A DNA stretch of 64,000 nucleotides from Actinopolymorpha pittospori (GCF_014873875.1 NZ_JADBEM010000001.1:7006001-7070000); one strand, 5' to 3'; numbered from the stretch's first letter, positions 17,567-26,340 are shown. Notes: a model not told the origin generated them from the letters alone. Numbers and translations: made by a program.

Positions 17567-17719
17567 CTTAGTGTGGCAGCCGCTGCCGTCCGCGTCCAGA
17601 TAGAAGTAGCTGTTGCCGAGCGACTGCCATCCAGGTTCGTCTGCCGCCGCCGGCCCTGCTAAGAGAGCGCAGATTGCTAATGCCCCGAGTATGGGGGTCA
17701 GTACACGTCGGAACTTCAT
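17567..17719 (-). pseudogene. Secreted protein, 5' part with signal peptide (split by IS1380)
   Basis: Starts at an ATG preceded by AGGGAG. It encodes a classic signal peptide (MKFRRVLTPILGALAICALL, then AGPAAA before the cleavage site DEP) and GWQSLGNSYFYLDADGSGC. The IS1380 insertion truncates it after HTK, and the IS end adds a few foreign residues before a stop. The remainder is at 15642-15899. In the uninterrupted form it would be an exported protein of about 110 mature residues, of unknown function. Confidence 0.85.
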
Positions 17720-18150
17720 CGGTACTCCCTGTTGCGTCTAGGTCTTTAATGCGCGTTCACCGCGCGGAACGGATGCGCTGGCCATCCGAGGACTCGCTAC
17801 GCCCCTTCCCCGTCGCGTGCTGCCGCCAGATCGGGCGAGCAGGTCGTACTCGTAATCTCGCCGATGACAGGAGAAAGGTCTTTGATTCTGCATCTACACT
17901 CCTTGACGATTCCTTGCAGATGATCGAGTTCGGCCGGACTCACGGTCACCTGTGCAACGTGACGCTCGACCTGGATCATCCGCACAACACCCGAGAGAAG
18001 GGCGTCACGGCCTCGCGCTGGGCTGGGTATCGCGCGGGGCTGGGTCGTCGGCTACGACAGCAGTGCCGACGACTGGACGGTCCACTGACCGCAACCTGTA
18101 AAGCAGGCGACGCCTCGGTGAGATCGGTCTGGACACCCCACGGCACCGGG
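17720..18150. other. Intergenic stretch, no gene recognised
   Basis: Upstream of the split secreted-protein gene. No reading frame here has a believable start or a family I recognise. The promoter of the split gene must lie at its left end. Confidence 0.4.
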
Positions 18151-18154
18151 CAGG

Positions 18155-18400
18155 GACGTTCGAGCCGCGGTTGGTCCCGAAGGGTTCACCCGTCTGGGCG
18201 GTCTGGACGAGCAGATCATCTCGCTGTACGCGGGCTGTCCACGGCATCCAGCACCACCTCGCCCGCACCCGAGGCCTGGTCGGTGATGGGTTGGCCGGGA
18301 CTGCCAGGCCCTGACCTCCCCGGCCACCGCGTCGGTGACCTTTGAGATCGTCTCGTGCGACAACTGGTGCCCACGGGGGTCCACGGCAGCGCCGACGAGG
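18155..18400. pseudogene. Scrambled IS256-family transposase relics
   Basis: On the plus strand, frames joined by a slip give FEPRLVPKG then TRLGGLDEQIISLYAG (18162-18235). On the minus strand (18270-18380) the next conserved block reads HQLSHETISKVTDAV followed by AGEVRAWQSRP. Both are neighbouring parts of an IS256-type transposase, but they are now in opposite orientations, so an inversion has scrambled the element. No open gene survives. The flanking 18400-18680 shows nothing recognisable. Confidence 0.6.
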
Positions 18401-18688
18401 ACGTGGTCGGAGCACCGACCTGGCCCGAGGTCCTACCCCCACGCTGCTGCAGATCACGGCAGGCCGGCACACGCTGCCTACAGCGCCGACTACGACGAGG
18501 CCGTCTTCCTCGCCGACTGCCACCGCCACCACCTCGACGTCGCCGAGACCGGCCAGCCAGAACGATGGGGCTGCGCCATGAACCAGAGATCAACGTGGAT
18601 CCGTAGCCGGCGACGAACCGGGCTCGACGGCGGCACTGGTCGGCCTGGCAGGTGCTCCGGGACCCGGTTCACTTTTGCGGCTGTCGCC

Positions 18689-19270
18689 TCACCAGTTGGT
18701 GTGGGAGCCGTCGGGCCTTCGAAGGTGGGGCACCTCGTAGGTCGGGTCCGTGACGCCCAGCTTTAGCTGTGCCTCATCGGCGTCGATCCCGAGGCCTGGG
18801 CGGTCCGGTACGGGGTATGCAGCTCGGTCAAGGCGCAGCCGGTCGATGAAGAGGGGGAGATTCTTGAGATGTGTTTCGTTCGCCGGAGGTCTCCCTGCAC
18901 TCTAGCCAGGAGTGGTTGGGTATCGCTGCGCACAACTGGACGGTCGCGGCTGTGCATATCGGGCCCAGAGGGTTGTGCGGCATAAGGTCCACATAGTGGG
19001 CTTCGCACCATCCGGCAACCTTCACCGCCTCGGTGAAACCACCCACGTTGCAGATGTCCAGCCGTGCGTACTGTGCGATGCCGCGCTCGACGTAAGGCAG
19101 GAACTGCCACTTCGATGCGAACTCCTCGCCGATGGCGAAGGAGACATTCGTCAGGGTCCGCAAGCTCTCGTAAGCCTCTGGCGTGTCATCTCGGATCGGC
19201 TCCTCCGGAAGTCCAGGGTGCCTTCGGGCGCCCGGGACCTGCTCATGGCAGCAGCCAGCGTGGGACTCGC
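18689..19270 (-). pseudogene. Mandelate racemase/galactonate-dehydratase-like enzyme, C-terminal fragment
   Basis: Minus-strand frames give EEPIRDDTPEAYESLRTLTN, FAIGEEFASKWQFLPYVERG, AQYARLDICNVGGFTEAVKV and HYVDLMPHNPLGPICTAATV. These are the barrel C-terminal half of an enolase-superfamily sugar-acid dehydratase (with the Glu of the EEP strand and the PHNPLGP loop). After a frameshift near 18890 the tail continues as LPLFIDRLRLDRAAYPVPDR to a stop at 18689. The N-terminal half is missing. At about 19270-19280 it runs straight into the start of a broken virB4. Metabolic in origin, no longer functional here. Confidence 0.78.
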
Positions 19271-19274
19271 GACC

Positions 19275-19460
19275 GCGATCCCCAGCAGGACGGACTCGCC
19301 AGGCAGGGCACGGAACAGCGCCGGGTGCAGCGCACGCACGCGTGCTTGTCCTTGATGGGACGCAGCCCATAGGGCACGCCGGTGAGGATCCAGTCCGCCC
19401 ACCCCGTGCCGGAGCGGGTCCAGCGCAGGTTGGAAGCCATCGATCGCGTGGGGTGCGCAT
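19275..19460 (-). pseudogene. virB4-like gene, first ~62 codons only, frameshifted (second copy)
   Basis: Homologous to the start of the ATPase at 14287: WADWILTGVPYGLRP and PGESVLLGI match closely. Compared with the intact copy, one base is missing near codon 3, shifting the frame, and the likeness ends abruptly after ESVLLGI where dehydratase sequence begins. The start codon overlaps the stop of the TcpE-like gene in the same TGATG arrangement seen at 14287, so this is the original operon order, broken by recombination. Confidence 0.8.
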
Positions 19461-20113
19461 CAGTCCTTCTGGTGCGGCGTGCCCACGGAGGCCAGCAGGC
19501 GCTGCACGCCGGTGAGGGCAGGGGTCGGGGCGGTGCGGATAGACGCCGGCGTCGGCCGCAGTCGCGTCGACGCTGGGGCCGGCGCGGGACGGCACCCGCG
19601 CGGTCGAGACCGGCACCGCTTGACCTCCGGATGCTCGCCCGCCCCAGCCGCCCCGGGCAAGTCGGGGTGGGCTGCCTGCACGTCGGCGAGTGTGGGTCCG
19701 CCGTGGGTGATGACCACCGTGGAGCGGATGTGGTGGGGGCGGCGGATGCGGACCGGCTTTCCGCCCACGTTGCCCTGGGCTGGTGAGTTAATGGCGCGCA
19801 TTACGCCGGTCCCCACCGACAACGGGTTACGTGATCCGATCGGGAGACGGCCGAGGACGAGAACCAGGCCGTAGGCCGACCCGAGCAGGATCAGCGCGTT
19901 GCCGACCAGCCCGAAGTGTCCCCACAGCCAGGTGGTCTTGGTGCCGATGACGATGAACAGCACACCCGCGATGACCTGGGTGTAGGTGTAGGGCCCTCCC
20001 CAGATCGTGGCGCCGTCGGGGGTCTTCCCGATCAGCTGCGGGAAGCGGCGGGCACGGGTGTACCACTTGACGACCTCGCCGCCATCGGTGCCGCTGCTGA
20101 TGCTTGTCGACAT
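19460..20113 (-). CDS. TcpE-like conjugation membrane protein
   Basis: 217 residues. It begins MSTSISSGTDGGEVVKWYTR and has two adjacent membrane segments (TQVIAGVLFIVIGTKTTWLW and VGNALILLGSAYGLVLVLG). A basic region (VGGKPVRIRRPHHIRSTVVI) and a Pro/Ala-rich C-terminal tail ending LASVGTPHQKD follow. Size, two-segment plan and position directly before a virB4 start fit the TcpE/PrgI-like small subunit of Gram-positive conjugation channels. The ATG at 20113 follows AGGAG; a GTG one codon earlier is possible. Its partner ATPase here is destroyed, so it could only work with the one encoded at 10415-14287. Confidence 0.75.
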   Translation of the reverse strand: MSTSISSGTDGGEVVKWYTRARRFPQLIGKTPDGATIWGGPYTYTQVIAGVLFIVIGTKTTWLWGHFGLVGNALILLGSAYGLVLVLGRLPIGSRNPLSVGTGVMRAINSPAQGNVGGKPVRIRRPHHIRSTVVITHGGPTLADVQAAHPDLPGAAGAGEHPEVKRCRSRPRGCRPAPAPASTRLRPTPASIRTAPTPALTGVQRLLASVGTPHQKD

Positions 20114-20156
20114 CACATCTCCTGTTCGTCGCTGAGTGGTAGGCGTGGACCCTGGT

Positions 20157-20555
20157 TCAGGACGTGGAGAGGGCGGGGACTGCGGGACCGGTCAGAACAG
20201 CCGGCGAGAAGGGCGACCCGGGGCCGACTTGGACAACGGTCGGGCCGGAGGCGTTCACCTCGTTGTCGACGCGGTCCTTGATGTCGGTGACGCTCCAGAC
20301 GCCCCACACGAAGATGCCGGCGGCGACGAGGGAGATGATGATGCGGGCCATCGCGCCGCGTGAGGCCACGCCCTGCACGATCACGAAGATGATCGCGATG
20401 GTGACAGCGACGGCCCGCAACAGCGTCTGCGTCTGGGAGTTCTTCGACGTCAGCCAGTCGAGGATCCCTTCCCCACTAGCCGGATGGGCGGCCATGAAGT
20501 GCCCCGCGAGCGCCTGGGTGCTGACCTCCTGGGTCAGGTGGATGAGTGCGGACAT
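20157..20555 (-). CDS. TcpD-like small membrane protein
   Basis: 132 residues from an ATG preceded by GGAGGA: MSALIHLTQEVSTQALAGHF. Two hydrophobic segments (VAVTIAIIFVIVQGV and IIISLVAAGIFVWGVWSV) are followed by an exported or cytoplasmic tail (DRVDNEVNASGPTVVQVG). Position between tcpC and the tcpE-like gene and the small two-segment plan correspond to TcpD. The frame is open further upstream across the tcpC stop, but the ribosome site fixes the start. Confidence 0.7.
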   Translation of the reverse strand: MSALIHLTQEVSTQALAGHFMAAHPASGEGILDWLTSKNSQTQTLLRAVAVTIAIIFVIVQGVASRGAMARIIISLVAAGIFVWGVWSVTDIKDRVDNEVNASGPTVVQVGPGSPFSPAVLTGPAVPALSTS

Positions 20556-20569
20556 GATGGGTGCTCCTC

Positions 20570-21628
20570 CTACTGGGTGGTGGCCGCCGGCGAGCTGGCG
20601 CCGGCCGGGGTTGGGGTGATCGCGCTGCTCCCGGTCGGGGTGCGCGTCGTGTCCCATGTCGAGGGGTCGGGCGGGGTCTTTGCGGCCACTGCTGGCGTCG
20701 GGTCGATCGCGGTGATCTCCCATCGGCCAGCGCGGGCGGTGAGCGTGAGCGCGTACGCCACGCTCGAGCTCTGCTTGTCGGTGACCGAGGCGGTCGCGAC
20801 AGCGAGGACGCGCATTCGCTGGTCATCCTCGGGAGCGGCGGCGGGGTCGACATCGCCGGTGCTGCGCAGGTCGTCCAGGCGCACCGACATGTACGGGGCA
20901 GGGGTGAGGGCGGCCAGGGCGACCCCGGGGGTCAGGTAGCGCGAGACGTCGCCGGAGCCGGCGATGTAGGCGGTGAGGAACTGCGCGACCGTCTGACCGA
21001 CCGGGGAGCTGGTGCCTATCTGGGTGCAGTAGGTGGGGGTGCTCCCCTGGACAACGGTGGGCGGAGAGACCGGGGTAGGCAGGGTCAGGGCGGTCACGCT
21101 GCCGTTCGTGAGTTGGACGGGCAGCTGGAAGAACCGCCGTGCGGTCTGGTTGCGGGCGTCGGTGACGGTCACGGCGACGGTGACCGACCAGGTGCCGTCG
21201 GTCTGCACGATCCGGGCCACGGTGGGGTCGGCGGTGGTGAAGGCCTGTTGGGACATCGCCGAGATCTGTGCGTCTTTGACGAGGGCAAGCACAGGGGCGG
21301 GCTGGTCCTGGGTCGTGGTGAGCCACGTGAGGACGACGCGCTGCGCGAACTCGCCGGCAACCGCCTGGTCGTTGGACCTGTCGGTCACGGTCGCGGCCTG
21401 GACCGGGGCCGGTCGGGCGGACTGGGCCAGCGCCAGACCGCCGGCGACGGCACCAACCGGGCCGAGCACCAGGCAGGCCATCAGCCCTACCGTCGCAGCC
21501 TTAGCGGCCAGCGCGGAGGTGGTCTGATGGGCGCCGTCAGCGATCGGCGGCAGCTCCTCACGCAGATCCTCATTGGTGTTCTGCTCCTCGACGCCGGCGC
21601 GACGACGAAGCGACACAGTCGGGCTCAT
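20570..21628 (-). CDS. tcpC: TcpC-family conjugation channel protein (VirB8-like)
   Basis: 352 residues: a short charged cytoplasmic N-terminus, one membrane segment (KAATVGLMACLVLGPVGAVA, about residues 42-62), then two repeated NTF2-like domains (AGEFAQRVVLTWLTTTQDQP ... VAQFLTAYIAGSGDVSRYLT ... SSSVAYALTLTARAGRWEIT) and a Pro/Thr-rich tail. This matches the TcpC family, a VirB8-like scaffold of the transfer channel on the outer face of the membrane. Its ATG overlaps the upstream stop (ATGA). It appears intact. Confidence 0.85.
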   Translation of the reverse strand: MSPTVSLRRRAGVEEQNTNEDLREELPPIADGAHQTTSALAAKAATVGLMACLVLGPVGAVAGGLALAQSARPAPVQAATVTDRSNDQAVAGEFAQRVVLTWLTTTQDQPAPVLALVKDAQISAMSQQAFTTADPTVARIVQTDGTWSVTVAVTVTDARNQTARRFFQLPVQLTNGSVTALTLPTPVSPPTVVQGSTPTYCTQIGTSSPVGQTVAQFLTAYIAGSGDVSRYLTPGVALAALTPAPYMSVRLDDLRSTGDVDPAAAPEDDQRMRVLAVATASVTDKQSSSVAYALTLTARAGRWEITAIDPTPAVAAKTPPDPSTWDTTRTPTGSSAITPTPAGASSPAATTQ

Positions 21629-21960
21629 GCGGCACCTCCAGGAGCGAACTCCTCCGAGACCAGCCGGAAGATCTGAGCCCTCACCGGAGGAGCCTGCGGC
21701 TGGGCCACACCGGCGCCCTCAGTGCTCGTCGAGACGACCACCAGCGGGGGGCGCCGCTCCCACGGCCGGAGCAGCCGACGGATCGCCCGGCGCACCGCAG
21801 GAGACTCTGCACGCTCTAACGCACTGCGCATCCGAGCCGTGGCCTGCTCGTCCAAAGGGCTGGCAGCCAGCGGGCCGAGCGCCTGGACGATCTCCTCGCG
21901 GGCCGCATGAACGGCAGCCGCGTCAGCCAGGTCGCGCGGGGCACGGTTGCGGCGACTCAT
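21625..21960 (-). CDS. First gene of conjugation operon, small soluble protein
   Basis: 111 residues from an ATG with GAGGAG upstream: MSRRNRAPRDLADAAAVHAA. It is basic at the N-terminus, mostly helical, with RAIRRLLRPWERRPPLVVV and a C-terminal RAQIFRLVSEEFAPGGAA. It has no membrane segment and no known motif. It overlaps tcpC by ATGA and is duplicated as a relic at 14605-14851, so it is a stable member of this operon. Function unknown. Confidence 0.75.
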   Translation of the reverse strand: MSRRNRAPRDLADAAAVHAAREEIVQALGPLAASPLDEQATARMRSALERAESPAVRRAIRRLLRPWERRPPLVVVSTSTEGAGVAQPQAPPVRAQIFRLVSEEFAPGGAA

Positions 21961-22267
21961 CGGGTCTCCTCGAGCGATGGATGGGGGCTATCCGTCACTC
22001 GAGGAAGGTGCGCGAGACCAGCGCGCTGTGACGCGCGAAGCCGAAGACATCGCCGCCCTCCGAACAGCTGTTTGCGCAGGTCACCGCGCGGCAGCGGCTG
22101 CGGGCAGACCTCTCGGCCCGGGCTTGCTCGCAGAAAATCCAGGTCGCAGCCATTCGGGCAAGACATCGGGCAAGAGTTGATCACTTGAGTGGGTGCCAGT
22201 AGGGACATGGCGCGTCGGCACCCACAAAGAGTGGACGGGTCGCAGCAAGTGCTCCTACGGTCCAAGC
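21961..22267. promoter_or_regulatory. Divergent promoter region between conjugation operon and HTH gene
   Basis: About 300 bases with no gene between two outward-reading units. By position it must contain the promoters of both. I see no clear operator repeat or consensus boxes. Part of it (21960-22030) has a decayed counterpart at 14852-14940. Confidence 0.45.
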
Positions 22268-23182
22268 ATGGTCAGCACCGGGGAGCCCGAAGCCGTGAAG
22301 AAGATGCAGCGCATGTTCCGGCAACACGACACCGCGCCCACCGGCGTCGTCTCGCCCCTCTACCGCCAACTGACCCAGGAGTGGGCCGCTCTGCATACCC
22401 TGCCCAGCACCGCACGCACGATCCGCCGCTGGGCGCGCACCGAGCCGGCGCTGGCCGGGTTCGCCCGGCCAGGCGACATCGTCGACGCCATCGACGCCAC
22501 AGGAAACGACCGCAAGAACGCCATCCTCCTAGCGCTCATCCGGCTCTTCCAGGCCGGGCAACAGCTGGCCGGCCGGACCGTCCTGCAGGCGTTGCTGCCC
22601 AAGCTCGCCAAAACCAGCGCCCACGCCAGCATGTGCACCTCGAGCACCGACACCTGGGCCGAGGACCGCCGGCACATCACCATCGCAGAGTTCTGGGACG
22701 TGATGGCCGACTACCCCGTCGACCGACGCACCACTTCGGTCGCCTCCAACCTGGCCCTCGACACCCTCCACCGCGTCTCAGGAGTGCGCCGGCCCGCCGA
22801 GGACATCCCCGTCGACCCCCACGACTTCCACGAACTCGGCGAGCGCGACACCGCACGCCGCACCTGGCTCGCCGGACTCAGCAGCGAAGGCTTGAATCCG
22901 ACCGCCGAGCTCACCGCCGACGCCGACCTTCTACAGGTCATCACCTGGGGCATGATCACCTCCGTCATCACCCGCGACGAAGCCCAACTGCTCACCACCT
23001 CATACCTCCCCGAGCAGACCAGCGGATTCGGGTTCGCCGACGCCGCCGAGCAGCTCGGCCTAACCCAGGCCGCCGTCCGTCAGCGCTGCTCCCGCGCCGC
23101 CCGCAAGCTCACCGAAGCCGTCCGAGCCGAGATGACCATCCACGTCACCCTCTCCCCCACGTCCGACGCCCAGATCGCCTAA
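22268..23182 (+). CDS. Helix-turn-helix protein with sigma-region-4-like C-terminus
   Basis: 304 residues if begun at the ATG MVSTGEPEAVKKMQRMF; the frame is open 25 codons further up. The C-terminal part (FADAAEQLGLTQAAVRQRCS, then RAARKLTEAV) looks like a sigma-70 region 4 type helix-turn-helix. The middle (FWDVMADYPVDRRTTSVASN) is helical and unrecognised. It sits opposite the conjugation operon across a shared promoter region and could control it, but this is inference from place. No sigma region 2 is visible, so I would not call it a sigma factor. Confidence 0.65.
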   Translation: MVSTGEPEAVKKMQRMFRQHDTAPTGVVSPLYRQLTQEWAALHTLPSTARTIRRWARTEPALAGFARPGDIVDAIDATGNDRKNAILLALIRLFQAGQQLAGRTVLQALLPKLAKTSAHASMCTSSTDTWAEDRRHITIAEFWDVMADYPVDRRTTSVASNLALDTLHRVSGVRRPAEDIPVDPHDFHELGERDTARRTWLAGLSSEGLNPTAELTADADLLQVITWGMITSVITRDEAQLLTTSYLPEQTSGFGFADAAEQLGLTQAAVRQRCSRAARKLTEAVRAEMTIHVTLSPTSDAQIA

Positions 23183-23377
23183 CCCCGCCGGCAGATATCA
23201 GGGGCCGGAGCGTGTCGAGATTGCGGCTGTACGGGGCGCGGGTATCTGATGCTCGGACGGCGGTGGTTCGACTGGACGACGTTCGCCTTGGTCGCCGCAA
23301 CGAGGTGCATCGTTCGTGGACTGTTGCCGTATCGCAACGGCCGAGCAGCGCAGTCCAGGCCGCGGGTCCTCGAGGAA

Positions 23378-23419
23378 CGAGGCAGAGGGGCCCCCGCGGA
23401 CTGCGGGGCCCTCTGCCTC
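23378..23419 (+). terminator. Strong GC-rich hairpin after HTH gene
   Basis: An inverted repeat with arms CGAGGCAGAGGG...CCCCCGC and GCGGGGCCCTCTGCCTCG around a 5-base loop, about 18 paired bases. It stands alone between the HTH gene and the helicase gene. No T-run follows, which is common in actinomycete terminators. Confidence 0.65.
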
Positions 23420-23608
23420 GGCGTTCTACTGGTCGCCTCCCCCGGTTGCCGTAGACGGCTCCGAGGAGTGCGATGAGGGCAAGGTCACCTTCATGGCGTA
23501 CTCGGGATCCAGGTGCCACCAGGCACCCCCCGCCAGCGCTGTGACCGTCGTCATAAGGGCAGCGTCGGGTCGCGCTACATGAAGCCGCGCTCCCAGAGAG
23601 GATTGTTG

Positions 23609-25183
23609 ATGGCCATAGAGCCCACAGCGGAGCAGCAGGCTGCCCGCGACGTGTTCGCCACCGGCCGGGACCTGGCGCTGGTCGCCGGCGCAGGTACAGG
23701 CAAGACGTCCACGCTGGTCCTGATGGGCTCAGCCACTCGCAAGTGAGGCCTGTACATCGCGTTCAATCGGGCGATCGCCGATGACGCTCGACGCCGGTTC
23801 GCTCCGAACGTCGAATGCCGCACTGGGCATTCCCTGGCCTATCAGGCCGTAGAGCGCCATTATCAGGACCGGGTGAACTCCTCAGCGCGCATCCCCTCCA
23901 AACAGACCGCCAAGATGCTGCGAATCACCCAGAACCTGCAGATCGGTAAGCGCCGCATCCCAGTCACGCACCAGGCGCGGCTGGTGATGGGCATGGTCCG
24001 CCGGTTCTGCTACTCCACCGACCAACAGGTGATAGCCCGCCATCTGGATTCGGTCAACGGGCTATCACCCGCAGGACAGGAGTACCTGGCCCGTGAGCTG
24101 CTGCCGCACGCGGCCCGCGCGTGGGAGGACATCTGCTCACCCAAGGGCCGGTTGCGGTTCGAGCACGACCACTACATGAAGATCTGGGCGATGACCGGCC
24201 CCGCTCTGGAAGCCGACTTCATCCTGCTGGACGAGGCCCAGGACACCAACCCGGTGTTGGAGGAGGTCTTCCTTGCCCAGGACGCCCAGCGGGTGTGCGT
24301 GGGCGACCCTGCCCAGCAAATCTACGCCTGGCGCGACGCCCATGATGTGATGACCGGGTTCCCCTCCGAGCACCTGCAGCTCACCCAGTCCTTCCGCTTC
24401 GGTCCCGCGATCGCAACGGTCGCCAACCGGTGGCTGCGGCACGCCGAATCGGACATGCGGCTGACCGGGTGCGGTCCCGCCACCTCCCGCGTCGGGCCCG
24501 TGCCCGACCCCACAGCAGTGCTCTGCCGCGGGAACGCTGACGCGATGGCCGAGGTCATGGCCTACCAAGATCTAGGAGTGCCGGTGGCGGTGACCGGCGG
24601 CGGGCGCATCCTGTTAGGCATCGCCACCGCCGCCCAGGATCTGCAGGCCGGTCGGCGCACCAGTCACCAGGAGCTGTTTTTGTTCAACTCCTGGGGCGAC
24701 GTACAGGAGTACGTCGAGCACGACAAGGCCGGCCAAGACCTCAAGGCGATCGTGAACCTAGTCGACAAGTACGGTCCCGAGCGGATCATCGTGGCAGTGG
24801 AACGGCTGTCGGAGGAGAAGGACGCGAAGGCAGTGGTCTCCACTGCGCACAAAGCCAAGGGCCGCGAGTGGGACAGCGTCCGCATCGGGCCGGGCTTCGA
24901 CCCGCCGCTGGACGCCGAGGACGGCGTGCAACTGATGTTGGAACCGGAGGAAGCACGCCTGATCTATGTGGCGGTCACGCGGGCCCGCCACCGGCTGGAC
25001 CCGGCGGGCATCGCCTGGCTCGACGCCTACGAACAATCCATGGCTCGCACCTACGGCACCATCGCCGGGCCTCCGATGCTCCAGCTGAGCCTGACCCGGC
25101 AACTGCGGCTGCCCGCCTCGCCCATCTCCCAGTTCATAGCCGCTCACCTACCCGACACCGTCGCGTCGAGCGCGACTACCTGA
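23609..25183 (+). pseudogene. UvrD/PcrA-like SF1 helicase with one in-frame TGA
   Basis: The frame begins MAIEPTAEQQAARDVFATGR after AGAGAGG and carries all SF1 motifs: Walker A (VAGAGTGKTSTL), motif II (FILLDEAQDTNP), motif III (VGDPAQQIYAWRD), motif IV (LTQSFRFGP), motif V (VVSTAHKAKGREWD) and motif VI (LIYVAVTRARHRL). A single TGA at 23744-23746, after SATRK and before GLYIAFNRAIA, stops translation at residue 46. A CGA to TGA change would explain it. At about 524 codons it is short for UvrD. It is followed at once by a RecB-type nuclease gene in another frame. Confidence 0.85.
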
Positions 25184-25209
25184 CGCACCTGACTCGACTG
25201 CCGCATCCG

Positions 25210-26106
25210 GTGGAGCCGACCGATGTGCAGCACCCCGACTGGTCCGCCCTCGGGCAAGCCATCGACTACCGGCTGCGCCTGTCGTTCGGCGGACGGCTTG
25301 GCCCCGCCGTCACCCTCGGCGTCGCCTTTTTGGACGGCCCTGAGCACTTCCACGGCGCGCCCGCCGCACCCATCCGCCACGCCCTGTCCGAGGCTGGACG
25401 GCAACTGCTGGCGACCGTGGACGCCTACCTGGCCGCTCCCGGTCGGTACGACGAAGAGATCATCGCGCGGCTGTGCTTCGTCGCCGCCTTCTACGAAGAC
25501 ATCGCCCGCAACGGGCGGATCCGCCGCTTCAGCATGCTCACCACAGCCACCCGCACCACGACCCTGGCTGAGTTGACCGCCGCCGTCCCGACCTACGCCA
25601 TCGACGACATCGCCGCCCAGACGCACCTAGCCGAACGAGCCTTGGCCCCGTTGCGCGCCCTGCCACCGAAGGCAAGGGTGTGCGGCCCGATCTTCGCCGG
25701 GAGCGACGACATCGGCGGCGCCGACGCCGACTACATCCTGGGCGGCCTGCTGCTGGACTGCAAAGCCACCACCCACCCCCGCAACCTCGGCCGCAACGAG
25801 ATCTACCAGCTCGCCGGCTACTTACTGCTGGACTACGACGACCAGTACAGCATCGACCGCGTCGGCCTCTACCTCTCCCGACAAGGCGGACTGATCATCT
25901 GGGACGCCAGCGAGTTCCTGCGCGGCCTCGGATCCACCACGCCCCTGCCCGAGCTCCGCCACCGGTTCCGCGACCACCTGCGCGACGTCGCCAACGAACA
26001 CGGTCCCCGCTCAACGCCACCCACTCCGCAAGCGCCGGAACCAGCCGCTCCGGCTTCACCGCCCCCACACAGGTCCTCACTCTGGTCACGACTCTTCGGC
26101 CGATAG
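25210..26106 (+). CDS. RecB/Cas4-type PD-(D/E)XK nuclease
   Basis: The C-terminal half carries the RecB-family nuclease signature: GGADADYILGGLLLDCKATT (the Asp and the D-x-K of PD-(D/E)XK) and EIYQLAGYLLLDY (the QxxxY motif of RecB/AddB/Cas4 nucleases). The N-terminal half is helical and unassigned, and a Pro-rich tail ends WSRLFGR. The frame is open well upstream into the helicase, and family-like residues VERDYLTHLTRL lie before the first usable start. I find no ATG/GTG/TTG there, so I give the GTG at 25210. The true start may be lost, or the gene may once have been fused to the helicase. It is likely to resect or cut DNA together with that helicase. Confidence 0.72.
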   Translation: MEPTDVQHPDWSALGQAIDYRLRLSFGGRLGPAVTLGVAFLDGPEHFHGAPAAPIRHALSEAGRQLLATVDAYLAAPGRYDEEIIARLCFVAAFYEDIARNGRIRRFSMLTTATRTTTLAELTAAVPTYAIDDIAAQTHLAERALAPLRALPPKARVCGPIFAGSDDIGGADADYILGGLLLDCKATTHPRNLGRNEIYQLAGYLLLDYDDQYSIDRVGLYLSRQGGLIIWDASEFLRGLGSTTPLPELRHRFRDHLRDVANEHGPRSTPPTPQAPEPAAPASPPPHRSSLWSRLFGR

Positions 26107-26340
26107 CCCGGAGACGCCCGCGACGATCGCCCCGCCGAGAATGGCGTACCCGCCGCGTATCGTCCTGTCGTGTCACGTCCGCCTCTTGTCCGGTGGGCGG
26201 GGAGTTCGTTCCGTGCACCGCCCCCGCCGTACGGCGATACACGCCGACCCTGACCATGCCGAACGTGCTGCCCCCTTGCCACCCGCGTATAGCTCGACTC
26301 TCCCCGTGCTCCACAACTCTCTGGAAGGGCAGAACACACC

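Noticed and set aside
22268..23182. Alternative sigma factor
   Set aside because: Only a region-4-like helix-turn-helix is seen; no region 2 is recognisable.
22189..23454. 421-codon frame overlapping the HTH gene
   Set aside because: Arg/Pro/His-rich shadow of the real frame at 22268-23182, with no ribosome site or family traits.
23744..23746. TGA read as selenocysteine
   Set aside because: The position follows motif I of a helicase family that uses no selenocysteine, and a simple CGA to TGA change explains it.
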